Shown here: in pieces, positions 1 through 9,881 of the stretch | Position numbering within the stretch: position 1 is the stretch's first letter | How the letters are laid out: each line of letters begins with the position of its first letter | NCBI RefSeq assembly: GCF_030813355.1 | Contig: NZ_JAUSUD010000035.1 | Location: 1-32,623 of the forward strand | Source: Metabacillus malikii | GTDB taxonomy: Bacteria; Bacillota; Bacilli; Bacillales; Bacillaceae | Length of the DNA stretch: 32,623 nt | Direction of reading: 5' to 3' | Notes under the pieces: generated by a model | Database searches by the model: none | What the model saw: only the letters and a program-made list of their open reading frames with translations | What the model was told of the DNA's origin: nothing | Position numbers and translations under genes: made by a program

Positions 1-69
1 TTTGGTCATTATTCGCTATCATATAGAGGACACCTCTTCTGTATGGAATTTTGATTCTCGACAAATCAA

Positions 70-95
70 CTATACCAAACGGATAGGTGTTTTTT
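70..95 (+). terminator. Possible terminator of the gene upstream of the window
   Basis: A short stem (CTAT-a-CC pairing with GG-ATAG, one bulged A, loop AAAC) is followed by GTG and a run of six T. It would end the gene left of the window, which is ctc/rplY in B. subtilis. The stem is weak, so this is tentative. The rest of 1-228 shows no coding sequence. Confidence 0.4.
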
Positions 96-228
96 CATGC
101 ATTTTTATTGTGTCAATGATCGTACTTGAATGACATTAGCAACTACTGTTGGTTGAACCTATCGCTCATTTTTCGATGCGAAAGTTGAGTAACTTATAAA
201 TGGAAGAATTGTTAGGAGGGTTTCAAAC

Positions 229-786
229 ATGAAACTCATTGTTGGTCTTGGGAATCCAGGTAAACAATATGAGCTAACTAGACATAATGTTGGCTTTATG
301 GTAATAGATGAACTTTCTAAAGAATTATCAATTCCTTTAGACCGCCAAAAATTTAACGGTGTGTATGGAATGGGTCATATTGCAGGTGAGAAAGTCATAT
401 TATTAAAACCACTGACATACATGAACTTATCTGGTGAATGTATTCGTCCATTAATGGACTATTATGAAATAAGTGATGATGAGTTGGTTGTCATTTATGA
501 TGATTTAGATTTACCGGTAGGGAAAATCCGCCTTAGAACAAAAGGGAGTGCTGGTGGACATAATGGAATAAAGTCTATTATCCTACATTTAGCTACACAA
601 CAATTTAATCGTGTCCGAGTAGGGATTGACCGTCCAAAAAATGGAATGAAGATAACTGATTATGTTTTAGGACGTTTTCTTGATGAAGAACAAGTAGAAA
701 TAAGTCATGCTATTAAGCGTTCAACTCTTGCTTGTGAGAAGTGGGTAACTACTGACTTTTTACAAGTTATGAATGAGTTTAATTAA
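229..786 (+). CDS. pth: Peptidyl-tRNA hydrolase (Pth/SpoVC)
   Basis: Cleaves the ester bond of peptidyl-tRNAs released from stalled ribosomes, recycling tRNA in the cytoplasm. The 185-residue product has the usual length. Family motifs are in order: GLGNPG at the N-terminus, RHNVGF with the catalytic His at residue 19, MNLSG, the DDLDLP segment with the catalytic Asp, and GSAGGHNG. The ATG follows a clear AGGAGG site (214-219). The gene stands first in the window and precedes fin, as in B. subtilis, where it is called spoVC because a mutation blocks late sporulation. No confident promoter was found in the 130 bp upstream. Identification is secure. Confidence 0.97.
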   Translation: MKLIVGLGNPGKQYELTRHNVGFMVIDELSKELSIPLDRQKFNGVYGMGHIAGEKVILLKPLTYMNLSGECIRPLMDYYEISDDELVVIYDDLDLPVGKIRLRTKGSAGGHNGIKSIILHLATQQFNRVRVGIDRPKNGMKITDYVLGRFLDEEQVEISHAIKRSTLACEKWVTTDFLQVMNEFN

Positions 787-833
787 TCAGGAATACTTTA
801 GGATACCTCTACATATGAGATATTTATAACCCA

Positions 834-864
834 TGTATATTCTTCCTGAAATAGGTTCATACTA
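834..864 (+). promoter_or_regulatory. Probable sigma-F/sigma-G promoter of fin
   Basis: TGTATA (834-839) and CATACTA (858-864) are separated by 18 bp. This matches the forespore sigma-G type (-35 like TGAATA, -10 CATACTA), which overlaps that of sigma-F. GG sits just before the -10, as sigma-F promoters like. The expected start near 871 lies about 25 nt before the fin start codon. The family's known forespore expression agrees. Confidence 0.7.
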
Positions 865-895
865 TATGCAAATAATCCTTTTTCAGGAGGTATAT

Positions 896-1126
896 ATGGC
901 TCTGCATTATCATTGTAGACATTGTGGTGTGAAAGTAGGAAGCATTGATAATATTTCCGTTACTAGTGAACAATTAGGCTTTCATCATTTAAATAATGAA
1001 GAGAGACAAGAAATGATAAATTACCAGCAAAATGGAGATATACATGTAAAGACAATATGTGAGGACTGTCAGGATGCATTAAATAGAAACCCTGAATTCC
1101 ACCAATATGAAAGTTTTATTCAGTAA
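896..1126 (+). CDS. fin: Anti-sigma-F factor Fin (YabK)
   Basis: Fin inhibits sigma-F in the forespore, helping the switch to sigma-G. The start is the ATG at 896 ([11 protein letters not shown]), placed by a strong CAGGAGG site at 884-890 and by the 76-residue length, which equals the B. subtilis protein; an in-frame ATG at 833 lies inside the promoter and is rejected. Two CxxC pairs (C7/C10 and C55/C58) suggest a zinc-binding fold. The C-terminus ends in FIQ, as in the homologue remembered. The gene sits between pth and mfd, has its own forespore-type promoter, and is followed by a strong terminator, so it is a single-gene unit. Confidence 0.93.
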   Translation: MALHYHCRHCGVKVGSIDNISVTSEQLGFHHLNNEERQEMINYQQNGDIHVKTICEDCQDALNRNPEFHQYESFIQ

Positions 1127-1128
1127 GA

Positions 1129-1159
1129 GCTTTGGGCAAACCCAAAGCATTTTTCTGTT
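1129..1159 (+). terminator. Rho-independent terminator after fin
   Basis: An 8-bp perfect stem GCTTTGGG / CCCAAAGC with a 4-nt loop (CAAA) is followed by ATTTTTCTGTTT. It begins three bases after the fin stop codon. Confidence 0.9.
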
Positions 1160-1435
1160 TGGATTTCCAGCTTATTACAACTCATGTATGCAGGTTAAAT
1201 TTGTGTGACTCATTACAGTAAGCGTATTCTCATGTAATTTGAGGAGATGACATTAAGTTTGCTTGTGCGTTCGTAACAACACTACTCCACCTAAACTGAA
1301 TATGCTATTGGAAAAGTCAATGCAGACGATAAAGCTAGTAAAGCCAAATATGAATACTAACCAATTAAAAATGGTATTTATAAAGAATTTAACAACAAAG
1401 TAAATCTATGAATATACCTGAAAGGGGGGCTAACC
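1160..1435. other. Gene-free stretch between fin and mfd
   Basis: No intact gene here. From about 1306 to 1408 one forward frame reads as protein-like sequence in two pieces, GKVNADDKASKAKYEY and then PIKNGIYKEFNNKVNL, split by a single stop. I do not recognise it and it has no start or ribosome site; it may be a fragment of decayed coding sequence or chance. The AAGGGGGG site at the right end belongs to mfd. No confident mfd promoter was found. Confidence 0.4.
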
Positions 1436-4400
1436 TTGGATAATTTACAAACTTATTTTAATGAAACAGATGATTTCAATACAGTTGTTTCAGGCGTAAA
1501 GGAAGGGTTAAAGGAACAGTTAGTAGCAGGTTTATCGGGGTCAGCTAGAACCGTATTTACCTCAGCACTATATAATGATTTAAATAAGTCATTGTTAGTG
1601 GTCACTCACAATCTATACCAGGCTCAAAAGATTTATGAAGACCTTGTTAATCTGTTAGGTGATATTGTATACCTGTATCCAGTCAATGATTTGATTGCCT
1701 CAGAAATTGCTGTTGCAAGCCCTGAGCTTAAGGCGCAGAGAATTGAAGTCTTGAATCGTTTGACAGAAGAGAAACAAACAGTTGTTGTAACACCTGTTGC
1801 AGGAATCCGTAGGATGTTACCACCCAAAAAACTGTGGCAGACAAAGCAAGTTAGCTTGTCTTTAGGACAAGATATTAATTTAGATGAGCTCATAAATAAG
1901 CTTCATTCACTAGGCTATGAAAGAGCAGATATGGTTAGTTCACCAGGAGAGTTTAGTGTACGTGGTGGAATTGTTGATATATACCCGTTAACAGAGGAAA
2001 CAGCAGTCAGAATTGAGTTGTTTGATACGGAAATTGATTCAATAAGGACCTTTAATATAGAGGATCAGCGGTCACTTAATATGTTGAAGGAAATCTTAAT
2101 CGGTCCTGCAAATGAATTATTTATTAACGGTGAGGCAAAGACTCGTGCAATAGATGCGATTGAAGCGGGTTTATCTAGAAGCTTAAAGAAAGTAAAAGAT
2201 GAAAAACATAAGGAGCTTCTATTTGAAAATATTCAGTATGACCTGGAGAGACTACGAAATGACCAAGTAGATCAAGATATTTTTAAATATTCTTCGCTCT
2301 TCTATGATGCAGCTAGTAGTCTACTAGACTATTTTCCAAGTAACTCGATTGTTGTTCTTGACGAAATAGGCAGAATACATGAAACATATGACCAGTTAGA
2401 TCGAGAAGAGGCTGAATGGTATACGAGCTTACTTGAGGATGGAAAAATAATTCATGACATAAAGCTCTCGCACTCATATGTTGATGTTATCCAAAAATCG
2501 AGGCATTCACTTATTTATTTATCATTGTTTTTACGTCATGTTCCTCATACAAGCCCACAAAACATTTTAAATTTGTCATGTAAACAAATGCAAAACTTTC
2601 ATGGACAAATGAATGTGTTGAAAAATGAGTTAGAACGATGGAAAAAATCAAACTATGCGATTGTTTTTCTAGGTGTTAATGAAGAACGAACGAAAAAGCT
2701 AGAACAAGTTTTAGACGATTACGAAATAAATTCTACTATTAAGCATAGAGAAGATAAACTTATCAACGGAAAAGTTATCATTATGGAAGGTGATTTACAA
2801 ACTGGTTTTGAACTTCCGATGCAAAAGCTAGCCGTAATAACTGAGGAAGAGCTCTTTAAAAAGCGTGTTAAAAAACAGGTGAGAAGGCAGAAGCTTTCAA
2901 ATGCAGAGAGAATTAAAAGTTATTCAGAGCTTGAAATAGGTGACTATGTTGTCCATGTTAATCACGGTATAGGTAAATACCTCGGTATTGAAACGTTAGA
3001 GATAAATGGCATACATAAAGATTATTTAAATATCCGTTATCAAGGTAGCGACCAATTATATGTACCAGTTGAACAAATAGATCAAGTTCAAAAATATGTA
3101 GGGTCTGAAGGTAAAGAACCGAAGATTTACAAATTGGGTGGGAACGATTGGAAGAAAGTTAAAAGAAAGGTCGAATCATCTGTTCAAGATATTGCCGATG
3201 ATTTAATAAAATTGTATGCAGAGAGGGAAGCAAGCGAAGGATATGCTTTCTCACCGGATGGAGAAATGCAAAAAGAATTTGAGTTAGCCTTCCCTTATCA
3301 AGAAACTGAGGATCAACTACGTTCAATACAAGAAATTAAGAAAGATATGGAACGAATCCGCCCAATGGATAGGCTTCTATGTGGAGATGTTGGATATGGT
3401 AAGACAGAAGTGGCTATTAGGGCTGCCTTTAAGGCGATTGCGGATGGGAAACAAGTAGCACTGCTAGTCCCAACAACCATTTTAGCACAACAGCATTATG
3501 AGACCATAAGAGAAAGGTTTCAAGATTACCCAATAGAAATAGGGTTATTAAGCAGGTTTAGAACGAGAAAGGAAATAACCGAAACAAAAAAAGGTTTAGC
3601 TAATGGTACCGTTGATATTGTAATAGGAACGCATCGCCTCTTATCAAAGGATGTAACATATAAAGACTTAGGATTACTAATTATTGATGAAGAGCAACGA
3701 TTTGGTGTTACTCATAAAGAAAAAATTAAACAGTTAAAAACAAATGTTGATGTACTTACATTAACAGCGACTCCAATTCCAAGAACATTGCATATGTCAA
3801 TGCTTGGCGTTCGTGATTTATCAGTCATCGAAACACCACCAGAGAATCGATTCCCGGTTCAAACTTATGTTGTGGAGTATAATGGTGCACTTGTTAGAGA
3901 AGCGATTGAAAGGGAGTTAGCTCGTGGTGGTCAAGTATTTTTCTTATATAATCGTGTAGAGGATATAGAGAGAAAGGCTGAAGAAATTTCGATGCTTGTA
4001 CCTGATGCAAGGGTGACGTATGCTCATGGAAGGATGACTGAAAATGAATTAGAGTCTGTCATGCTAAACTTTCTAGAGGGTGAATTTGATGTCCTTGTTA
4101 GTACGACGATTATTGAAACCGGTGTTGATATCCCAAATGTCAATACGCTAATCGTAAATGATGCAGATAAAATGGGATTATCTCAACTTTACCAATTAAG
4201 AGGTCGAGTAGGTCGTTCAAATCGTATTGCATATGCGTACTTTACACATAGAAAAGATAAAGTCTTAACAGAGGTTGCAGAGAAAAGGCTACAGGCAATT
4301 AAAGAGTTTACCGAATTAGGATCCGGATTTAAGATTGCAATGCGGGACTTATCGATTAGAGGCGCTGGAAATTTATTGGGTGCACAACAGCATGGCTTTA

Positions 4401-4966
4401 TTGACTCAGTCGGGTTTGATTTATATTCACAGATGTTAAAAGAGGCAATTGAGGAACGAAGAACTGATAAACCGAAAGAAAAGCAAATTAATGTAGAGAT
4501 CGATTTACAACTTGATGCTTACTTACCACAGGATTATATTACTGATGGCCGTCAAAAAATCGACATGTATAAGCGATTTAGGACGATTACATCTCTGACA
4601 GAATTAGAAGAATTACAGGAAGAGATGATTGACAGGTTTGGAGAATATCCAATCGAGGTGGACTATTTATTCCAGGTTGCTGCAATAAAAGTTTATTCGA
4701 TTCAAGAACGTGTCGAGATGATTAAACAAGAAAAAGACCAAATAAATATTTACTTAGAAGAGGAAGCTAGTAATAAAATTGATGGTGCTCTGTTATTCGA
4801 ACTAAGTTCTAAATATAATCGTACTGTCAGTCTGGGTATGGATGGGGGACGACTTAAAATCGCCATTTTAACAAAAGGATTAACTGAGCAGAGATGGCTA
4901 GCGATCATAAAAGAGCTATTAAATGGGCTAGTTAATGTTAAAAAGGAAAATTTAAGTATTAATTGA
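1436..4966 (+). CDS. mfd: Transcription-repair coupling factor Mfd
   Basis: An ATP-driven DNA translocase that pushes stalled RNA polymerase off DNA lesions and recruits UvrA for nucleotide excision repair. The 1176 residues match the family. From the N-terminus there are the UvrB-like domains, the RNA-polymerase interaction domain ([17 protein letters not shown], about residues 500-520), the helicase core with Walker [10 protein letters not shown] (Lys656) and the box II DEEQ at 751-754, [17 protein letters not shown], and the C-terminal TRCF domain. The start is TTG at 1436 (MDNLQT), after AAGGGGGG; this matches the B. subtilis N-terminus. The central part is nearly identical to what I recall of the homologue. 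No frameshift or truncation. Confidence 0.98.
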   Translation: MDNLQTYFNETDDFNTVVSGVKEGLKEQLVAGLSGSARTVFTSALYNDLNKSLLVVTHNLYQAQKIYEDLVNLLGDIVYLYPVNDLIASEIAVASPELKAQRIEVLNRLTEEKQTVVVTPVAGIRRMLPPKKLWQTKQVSLSLGQDINLDELINKLHSLGYERADMVSSPGEFSVRGGIVDIYPLTEETAVRIELFDTEIDSIRTFNIEDQRSLNMLKEILIGPANELFINGEAKTRAIDAIEAGLSRSLKKVKDEKHKELLFENIQYDLERLRNDQVDQDIFKYSSLFYDAASSLLDYFPSNSIVVLDEIGRIHETYDQLDREEAEWYTSLLEDGKIIHDIKLSHSYVDVIQKSRHSLIYLSLFLRHVPHTSPQNILNLSCKQMQNFHGQMNVLKNELERWKKSNYAIVFLGVNEERTKKLEQVLDDYEINSTIKHREDKLINGKVIIMEGDLQTGFELPMQKLAVITEEELFKKRVKKQVRRQKLSNAERIKSYSELEIGDYVVHVNHGIGKYLGIETLEINGIHKDYLNIRYQGSDQLYVPVEQIDQVQKYVGSEGKEPKIYKLGGNDWKKVKRKVESSVQDIADDLIKLYAEREASEGYAFSPDGEMQKEFELAFPYQETEDQLRSIQEIKKDMERIRPMDRLLCGDVGYGKTEVAIRAAFKAIADGKQVALLVPTTILAQQHYETIRERFQDYPIEIGLLSRFRTRKEITETKKGLANGTVDIVIGTHRLLSKDVTYKDLGLLIIDEEQRFGVTHKEKIKQLKTNVDVLTLTATPIPRTLHMSMLGVRDLSVIETPPENRFPVQTYVVEYNGALVREAIERELARGGQVFFLYNRVEDIERKAEEISMLVPDARVTYAHGRMTENELESVMLNFLEGEFDVLVSTTIIETGVDIPNVNTLIVNDADKMGLSQLYQLRGRVGRSNRIAYAYFTHRKDKVLTEVAEKRLQAIKEFTELGSGFKIAMRDLSIRGAGNLLGAQQHGFIDSVGFDLYSQMLKEAIEERRTDKPKEKQINVEIDLQLDAYLPQDYITDGRQKIDMYKRFRTITSLTELEELQEEMIDRFGEYPIEVDYLFQVAAIKVYSIQERVEMIKQEKDQINIYLEEEASNKIDGALLFELSSKYNRTVSLGMDGGRLKIAILTKGLTEQRWLAIIKELLNGLVNVKKENLSIN

Positions 4967-5348
4967 CCGTTTATAACTAATTATTCATGGCCATGATGAA
5001 TAGTTGCTCAAATGATGAAATTTAGAAAAAATCACTTTCTGGATGTATATTACATCCCATGTGTAGGATACTAATTTCAACAAATGGTGATTGTTACATA
5101 TAGAAAAAAGCACCTGTTAAACCTTTTAAGCAATGCCTTGTTAACTACCTACAGTTTTTATTAATTTCTATTAGGCCTAATATAGAACTATGCTGAGGAG
5201 ATTCTTGCAAATGGTGAAAGTGTTAACCTATATTGACAAGGCTTGCAGAAAAGACTTCAATTATTTTGGGAATAAATAAAATTCTCTAATTGACAGGGGA
5301 AAAACAATCATCCTTTCCAATCATCCGATGAAAGTGAGGCAACATAAG
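4967..5348. other. Gene-free stretch between mfd and spoVT
   Basis: About 380 bp without a supportable gene. A weak inverted repeat (TATTCAT / ATGAATA) around 4980-5003 has no T-run and is not a convincing terminator for mfd. Short open frames around 5190-5280 have no ribosome site. I could not find a clear sigma-G promoter for spoVT, although the family is sigma-G dependent. AAAGTGAGG at 5332-5340 is the spoVT ribosome-binding site. Confidence 0.4.
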
Positions 5349-5885
5349 ATGAAAGCAACTGGTATTGTTCGTCGCATTGATGATTTAGGTCGTGTAGTGA
5401 TTCCGAAGGAAATTAGAAGAACACTACGAATCCGTGAAGGAGACCCTCTAGAAATATTTGTAGACCGTGATGGTGAAGTGATTTTGAAGAAATACTCACC
5501 AATAAGTGAGTTAAGCGACTTTTCTAAGGAGTATGCAGATGCTCTATACGATAGTTTAGGTCATCCAGTACTAATATGTGATAGAGACACATATATTGCC
5601 GTTTCGGGTGGCTCTAAAAAGGATTATCTTAATAAAAGTATAGGAGAAGTAGTCGAACGTGTCATGGATGATAGAACATCTGTATTAAAAACAGATACTG
5701 GAGAGACTCAAATAGTTGAAGGGTTAAATGAGGATATAAAATCCTATACCATAGGTCCGATTGTTGCAAATGGAGACCCAATTGGTGCAGTGCTTATATA
5801 CTCAAAGGACCAATCAATTGGTGAAGTTGAGCATAAAGCTGTCGAAACAGCAGCAGGTTTCTTAGCGCGACAGATGGAACAGTAA
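5349..5885 (+). CDS. spoVT: Stage V sporulation transcription regulator SpoVT
   Basis: A forespore DNA-binding regulator that adjusts sigma-G-dependent genes. The N-terminal 50 residues form an AbrB-type swapped-hairpin domain (MKATGIVRRIDDLGRVVIPK, then EIRRTLRIREGDPLEIF); the remainder is a GAF-like domain ending GFLARQMEQ. The start is the ATG at 5349, giving 178 residues as in B. subtilis; the in-frame ATG seven codons upstream at 5328 would add MKVRQHK and would contain the probable ribosome site AAAGTGAGG, so it is rejected. The gene is monocistronic here, with a strong terminator directly after it. Confidence 0.97.
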   Translation: MKATGIVRRIDDLGRVVIPKEIRRTLRIREGDPLEIFVDRDGEVILKKYSPISELSDFSKEYADALYDSLGHPVLICDRDTYIAVSGGSKKDYLNKSIGEVVERVMDDRTSVLKTDTGETQIVEGLNEDIKSYTIGPIVANGDPIGAVLIYSKDQSIGEVEHKAVETAAGFLARQMEQ

Positions 5886-5887
5886 AA

Positions 5888-5922
5888 GGGAGGTGGCCTA
5901 CGATGTAGGCTGCCTTTTTTTC
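5888..5922 (+). terminator. Rho-independent terminator after spoVT
   Basis: The stem AGG-tg-GCCTAC / GTAGGC-tg-CCT with loop GAT is followed by seven or more T. It starts a few bases after the spoVT stop codon. Confidence 0.9.
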
Positions 5923-6080
5923 TGTAACTACTGTTTAGTTATATAACATATTTGCTATTTACTTATTTACTACTTATCGTTCTAAGTTCAGTGTAAGTAC
6001 TCTCTGTAAAAGGGTAGTGCGCATTGGAATTTGAAATATATTGAACAAGCTCATTATGCCCAAATCTTGTAAAATGAATA

Positions 6081-6089
6081 TGCTATAAT
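6081..6089 (+). promoter_or_regulatory. Extended -10 element before yabM
   Basis: TGC-TATAAT is a perfect sigma-A -10 with the extended TGn motif. No good -35 lies 16-18 bp upstream, which the extended -10 could compensate for. The start codon of yabM follows 25 bp downstream. It would drive the yabM-yabN-rqcP group. Confidence 0.5.
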
Positions 6090-6114
6090 AAAGTTTAGAA
6101 TGAGAGGGGCTAAC

Positions 6115-7710
6115 ATGAACGTTCAGAAGAACAATAGTATTCAAATGGCCATGCAAGGGGCTTTTATCCTTACTGTTGCAGGTATAATAACAAAGATATT
6201 AAGCGCAATATATCGTGTCCCGTATCAAAATATTGTCGGAGACATAGGCTTTTATATTTATCAGCAGGTTTATCCTTTATATGGCATGAGTGTTATATTG
6301 GCCACGTCAGGATTTCCGGTCATGGTGTCGAAAGTAATGATGGAATATGGTTATGGAAAATCAAATCAAGTACGTTCAAAGATATTAACGGTATCATTCT
6401 TTTATATTTTTATTAGTAGTTTTATACTAAGTGTCATACTCTTCTTTTGTGCAGATGAAATTGCTATGATTATGGGGGACTATCAATTAACCCCACTTAT
6501 TCAAATTACATCATTGGCTTTTATCTTCACCCCGTTTATCTCAACTTTACGAGGCTATTTTCAAGCTGATCAAAGCATGCACCCTACTGCCATTTCGCAA
6601 GTTATTGAACAAGGGATAAGAGTATCTGTTATCTTGATTAGCTCTTACTTTCTAATACGTGCAGGTTATAATTTTTATGAAGCTGGATTTGGTGCGTTAG
6701 TAGGTTCAATAGTTGGTAGTATAGCTGCGTTTTGTTGTTTATTTTACATATGGTGGAAAAGAGGAGAGTCAAAAAATATAAAGTGGACGTTTACTCGAAG
6801 TCCAAGCATATCATCAAAAAAGATTATTATTTCTTTACTAAAGTACAGTTGGACGATTTGTATAAGTAGCTTATTACTAATATTGATACAGCTCATTGAT
6901 TCGTTAAATCTATATACACTATTGGTGGAAAACGGTATGGATAGTAATGTGGCTAAGGAGACGAAGGGGATATATGACAGAGGTCAACCCCTTATTCAAC
7001 TAGGTACAGTTGTGGCTACCTCGTTAGCACTATCATTAGTTCCATTAATTGCGACTGCTAAGGTGAGAAATGATTATAAATTAATTAAAGAAAAGCTAAA
7101 TCTATCGATAAAATTATGTGTATTTATTGGAGCAGGAGCAGCAGCGGGATTAATTGCAATTATAAAGCCTGCAAATGTAATGCTCTTTACAAATTATTCA
7201 GGTTCGTCCGTACTAATGATATTAAGTAGTTCCATTTTGTTTACATCGTTATCATTAACACTATTTGCCGTGTTACAAGGATTGGGACTTGTTTATATGC
7301 CTGCTTTAGCTGTGATAATTGGTGTAATCAGTAAATATTACCTAAATGAATTTTTAATTACTCACTATGGTATAAATGGTGCTGCAGTATCAAGTGTTTT
7401 ATCTTATATGATTGTGACGTTTATTACTTTTTTATATTTAGTGAAAAAAGGATACTTATTTCAAGAATACAAAGAAATTTTAAAGATTAGTTTATCGTGT
7501 GTTTTAATGGTAAGTGTTGTGACAGGTGTATATTATGTGTTTGATTTATTTCTAAACCTTGAAAATCGTCTCCAAGCTACATATGTGACATTTATATTAG
7601 TATTTATCGGTGCGATTATATACATTGCAACTTGTCTAAAGATAGCAGTTTTTACAAAGGAAGAGCTTCGATATATCCCAATCATAAAAAAGTTTGCAAA
7701 TATGAAATGA
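6115..7710 (+). CDS. yabM: Polysaccharide/lipid flippase family protein YabM (SpoVB-like)
   Basis: A polytopic membrane protein of the MATE/MOP exporter superfamily, SpoVB/RfbX-like branch, whose members move lipid-linked sugars across the membrane. The substrate of YabM is not known to me. The 531 residues contain about 13-14 hydrophobic segments, beginning with GAFILTVAGIITKILSAIYR, a typical start of this family. Start 6115 is chosen over the in-frame ATG at 6100 because GAGAGGGG at 6101-6109 is well spaced for it. Only 9 bp separate it from yabN, so the two are probably co-transcribed. Paralogy to spoVB makes a cell-wall or spore-envelope role plausible but unproven. Confidence 0.85.
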   Translation: MNVQKNNSIQMAMQGAFILTVAGIITKILSAIYRVPYQNIVGDIGFYIYQQVYPLYGMSVILATSGFPVMVSKVMMEYGYGKSNQVRSKILTVSFFYIFISSFILSVILFFCADEIAMIMGDYQLTPLIQITSLAFIFTPFISTLRGYFQADQSMHPTAISQVIEQGIRVSVILISSYFLIRAGYNFYEAGFGALVGSIVGSIAAFCCLFYIWWKRGESKNIKWTFTRSPSISSKKIIISLLKYSWTICISSLLLILIQLIDSLNLYTLLVENGMDSNVAKETKGIYDRGQPLIQLGTVVATSLALSLVPLIATAKVRNDYKLIKEKLNLSIKLCVFIGAGAAAGLIAIIKPANVMLFTNYSGSSVLMILSSSILFTSLSLTLFAVLQGLGLVYMPALAVIIGVISKYYLNEFLITHYGINGAAVSSVLSYMIVTFITFLYLVKKGYLFQEYKEILKISLSCVLMVSVVTGVYYVFDLFLNLENRLQATYVTFILVFIGAIIYIATCLKIAVFTKEELRYIPIIKKFANMK

Positions 7711-7719
7711 GGTAAGTAA

Positions 7720-9192
7720 ATGGGAAAGAAAATAACAATAATTGGACTTGGTGCAGGTGATCTAAATCAGTTACCCTTTGGTGTATACAAGATGATAACA
7801 GAAACGGAGCATTTATATTTACGTACTGAAAAGCATCCAGTCATTGATGAACTAAAACAAGAGATATCATATGAGTCCTTTGATACAGTATATGAACAAA
7901 GCAGTCAATTTGAAGAAGTGTATCGTACGATAACGGAATCTTTATTACAAAAGGCAGAGTATAATGATATTGTCTATGCTGTGCCTGGTCACCCGTTAGT
8001 AGCTGAAAAAACTGTTCAATTACTACTAAATGAAGGTAGGGGAAAAGGTTATACAATCGTTGTACAAGGTGGGCAAAGCTTTTTGGATGCGATGTTCCAA
8101 GCATTAGAAATTGACCCAGTTGAAGGGTTTCAGTTAGTTGATGCTATAAGTATGGAAAGCAATAAATTAGACCTACAAGGGCATCTTATCATTACACAAG
8201 TATATGACCAAATCGTCGCTTCCGAAGTGAAATTATCTTTAATGGAACAATTGCCGGATGATTATAAAGTAAAAATTGTAACTGCAGCAGGCAGTGAAGA
8301 CCAGCTAATCAAGGAAGTTCCATTATATGAAATTGATCGGGAAATTAACGTAAACAATTTAACAAGTATCTATGTACCGCCAGTAGATAACAGGGAGCAG
8401 TTACATCATCAGTTTAATGTGCTTCGTCAAATCATTGCTCAGTTAAGGGGGCCAAATGGTTGCCCGTGGGATATAGAACAAACTCATCAGTCATTAAAAA
8501 AATATCTAATTGAAGAATGCTATGAATTAATAGAAGCAATTGACGAAGAGGATATTGATCATATTATTGAAGAACTGGGAGACGTACTGTTGCAGGTCGT
8601 GCTCCATGCACAGATCGGTGAAGATGATGGTATGTTTTCAATTGATGAAGTGATAAAAGGAATATCAGATAAAATGGTGCGCCGACACCCACATGTTTTT
8701 GGTGACATAAAGGTTTCCGGGACAGATGATGTATTGAAGAATTGGAATGATATTAAGCAAGCAGAAAAGACAGAGGGTAGAGTATTATCTATTTTAGATA
8801 AAGTTACAACATCATTACCAGCATTATCAAAGGCGTACCATCTTCAAAAAGAGGCAGCTAAAGTAGGTTTTGATTGGACTTCGATAGATGACGTATGGGA
8901 TAAGGTAAAGGAAGAAATCAAGGAGCTTGAAGTTGAGCTAACGATAAAAGATAATAATCACAAAATATTGCAAGAGTTTGGCGATGTAATATTTGCATTA
9001 GTTAATGTTGGTAGGCATTATAAAATTGAACCAGAGGAAGCACTAATTGTTACAAACAAGAAGTTTTATAACCGCTTCCGTTACATTGAAGAAATGGCTA
9101 GAAATCAACACCAAGATTTAACAGAACTCTCGTTAGAAGAGATGGATGCTTATTGGAATGAAGCGAAGAAGTTAGAAAAAGAGGGGGAGTAA
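7720..9192 (+). CDS. yabN: Tetrapyrrole methylase-MazG fusion protein YabN
   Basis: A two-part protein of 490 residues, the B. subtilis length. Residues 1-220 are a SAM-dependent tetrapyrrole-methylase-like domain (GLGAGDLNQLPFGVY at the N-terminus and the AVPGHPLVAEKT loop). The rest is a MazG nucleotide pyrophosphohydrolase with CPWDIEQTHQSLKKYL, EECYELIEAI and EELGDVLLQV carrying the metal-binding acidic residues, then a second, more divergent MazG repeat around residues 395-450 (EEIKELEVEL, EFGDVIFALVN). The MazG part probably cleaves non-canonical NTPs; the methylase part's substrate is unknown. The stop is followed after two bases by rqcP, which indicates tight coupling. Confidence 0.93.
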   Translation: MGKKITIIGLGAGDLNQLPFGVYKMITETEHLYLRTEKHPVIDELKQEISYESFDTVYEQSSQFEEVYRTITESLLQKAEYNDIVYAVPGHPLVAEKTVQLLLNEGRGKGYTIVVQGGQSFLDAMFQALEIDPVEGFQLVDAISMESNKLDLQGHLIITQVYDQIVASEVKLSLMEQLPDDYKVKIVTAAGSEDQLIKEVPLYEIDREINVNNLTSIYVPPVDNREQLHHQFNVLRQIIAQLRGPNGCPWDIEQTHQSLKKYLIEECYELIEAIDEEDIDHIIEELGDVLLQVVLHAQIGEDDGMFSIDEVIKGISDKMVRRHPHVFGDIKVSGTDDVLKNWNDIKQAEKTEGRVLSILDKVTTSLPALSKAYHLQKEAAKVGFDWTSIDDVWDKVKEEIKELEVELTIKDNNHKILQEFGDVIFALVNVGRHYKIEPEEALIVTNKKFYNRFRYIEEMARNQHQDLTELSLEEMDAYWNEAKKLEKEGE

Positions 9193-9194
9193 AA

Positions 9195-9461
9195 ATGAGA
9201 TTAGATAAATTTCTTAAAGTATCAAGGTTAATCAAAAGAAGAACATTGGCAAAAGAGATTGCAGATCAGGGGAGAATATCGATTAATGGCGTTCCTGGTA
9301 AAGCAAGCTCAAACGTAAAAATAGGAGATGAGTTACTTGTTCGTTTTGGACAAAAGCTTGTCACCGTCGAGATTTTAGATATTAAAGAAACGACAAGAAA
9401 GGAAGAGGCTGCAAATCTTTATAAAATTGTTAAGGAAGAAAAAATTAGTCAGGAGTTTTAA
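9195..9461 (+). CDS. rqcP: Ribosome-associated quality control protein RqcP (S4 domain)
   Basis: A small RNA-binding protein of 88 residues, formerly YabO and a homologue of Hsp15. With RqcH on obstructed 50S subunits it helps add C-terminal alanine tails to stalled nascent chains. The S4 fold fills most of the protein: MRLDKFLKVSRLIKRRTLAK, then DQGRISINGVPGKASSNVK and IGDELLVRFG. The GAGGGGG site before the start lies inside the end of yabN, so the two are translationally close. Operon position after yabN and before yabP matches B. subtilis. Confidence 0.93.
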   Translation: MRLDKFLKVSRLIKRRTLAKEIADQGRISINGVPGKASSNVKIGDELLVRFGQKLVTVEILDIKETTRKEEAANLYKIVKEEKISQEF

Positions 9462-9520
9462 ACATATGACGGTACATTGTTCTTTGTAATTCATGGGAGC
9501 TTGTTCTAAAGTGTTTTCTT

Positions 9521-9528
9521 CATACATA
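9521..9528 (+). promoter_or_regulatory. Possible sigma-E -10 element before yabP
   Basis: CATACATA resembles the mother-cell sigma-E -10 (CATACAnT). The matching -35 is poor. It lies about 40 bp before the yabP start, and yabP belongs to the sigma-E regulon in B. subtilis, which is why it is listed at all. Confidence 0.3.
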
Positions 9529-9569
9529 ACATGTAGAAGAAAATCCTTTATAAGAATGTGGAGGTAGCC

Positions 9570-9881
9570 ATGAATCAATATTATGAGAACAATTCATCTG
9601 TTAATAAAGGTACAATTCCAGAACATGATGTTATCATGCGAGGCAGGAAGTTATTAGAAATTACTGGTGTCAAACAAGTAGAAAGCTTCGATAATGAAGA
9701 ATTCCTATTAGATACGGTAATGGGCGCATTAGCTATCCGTGGCCAGAACTTACAAATGAAAAATCTTGATGTAGATAAAGGAATAGTATCGATAAAGGGT
9801 TCAAGAATTTTTGATTTAATTTACTTAGATGAGCAGCATGGGGAGAAAGCTAAAGGACTCTTTAGCAAGTTATTTAAATGA
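9570..9881 (+). CDS. yabP: Sporulation protein YabP
   Basis: A small (103-residue) sporulation protein of the YabP/YqfC family, made in the mother cell and required for full spore formation in B. subtilis; its molecular job is not known to me. The family core is seen in the second half (RGRKLLEITGVKQVESFDNEEF, broken here at the family's conserved LEITGV, and MGALAIRGQNLQMKNLDVDKG). Start 9570 is set by GGAGG at 9560-9564; an in-frame ATG at 9558 overlaps that site and is rejected. The stop overlaps the yabQ start by four bases (ATGA), so the pair is translationally coupled. Confidence 0.9.
   Translation: MNQYYENNSSVNKGTIPEHDVIMRGRKLLEITGVKQVESFDNEEFLLDTVMGALAIRGQNLQMKNLDVDKGIVSIKGSRIFDLIYLDEQHGEKAKGLFSKLFK

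Noticed and set aside
1633-1893. Reverse-strand open frames inside mfd, ftsH, folP, cysK and others
   Set aside because: They mirror strongly conserved forward genes, have no ribosome sites and no family motifs; all are shadows.
5190-5282. Short open frames before spoVT (for example a 29-codon one ending at about 5279)
   Set aside because: No ribosome-binding site, no recognisable protein, and nothing at this place in B. subtilis.
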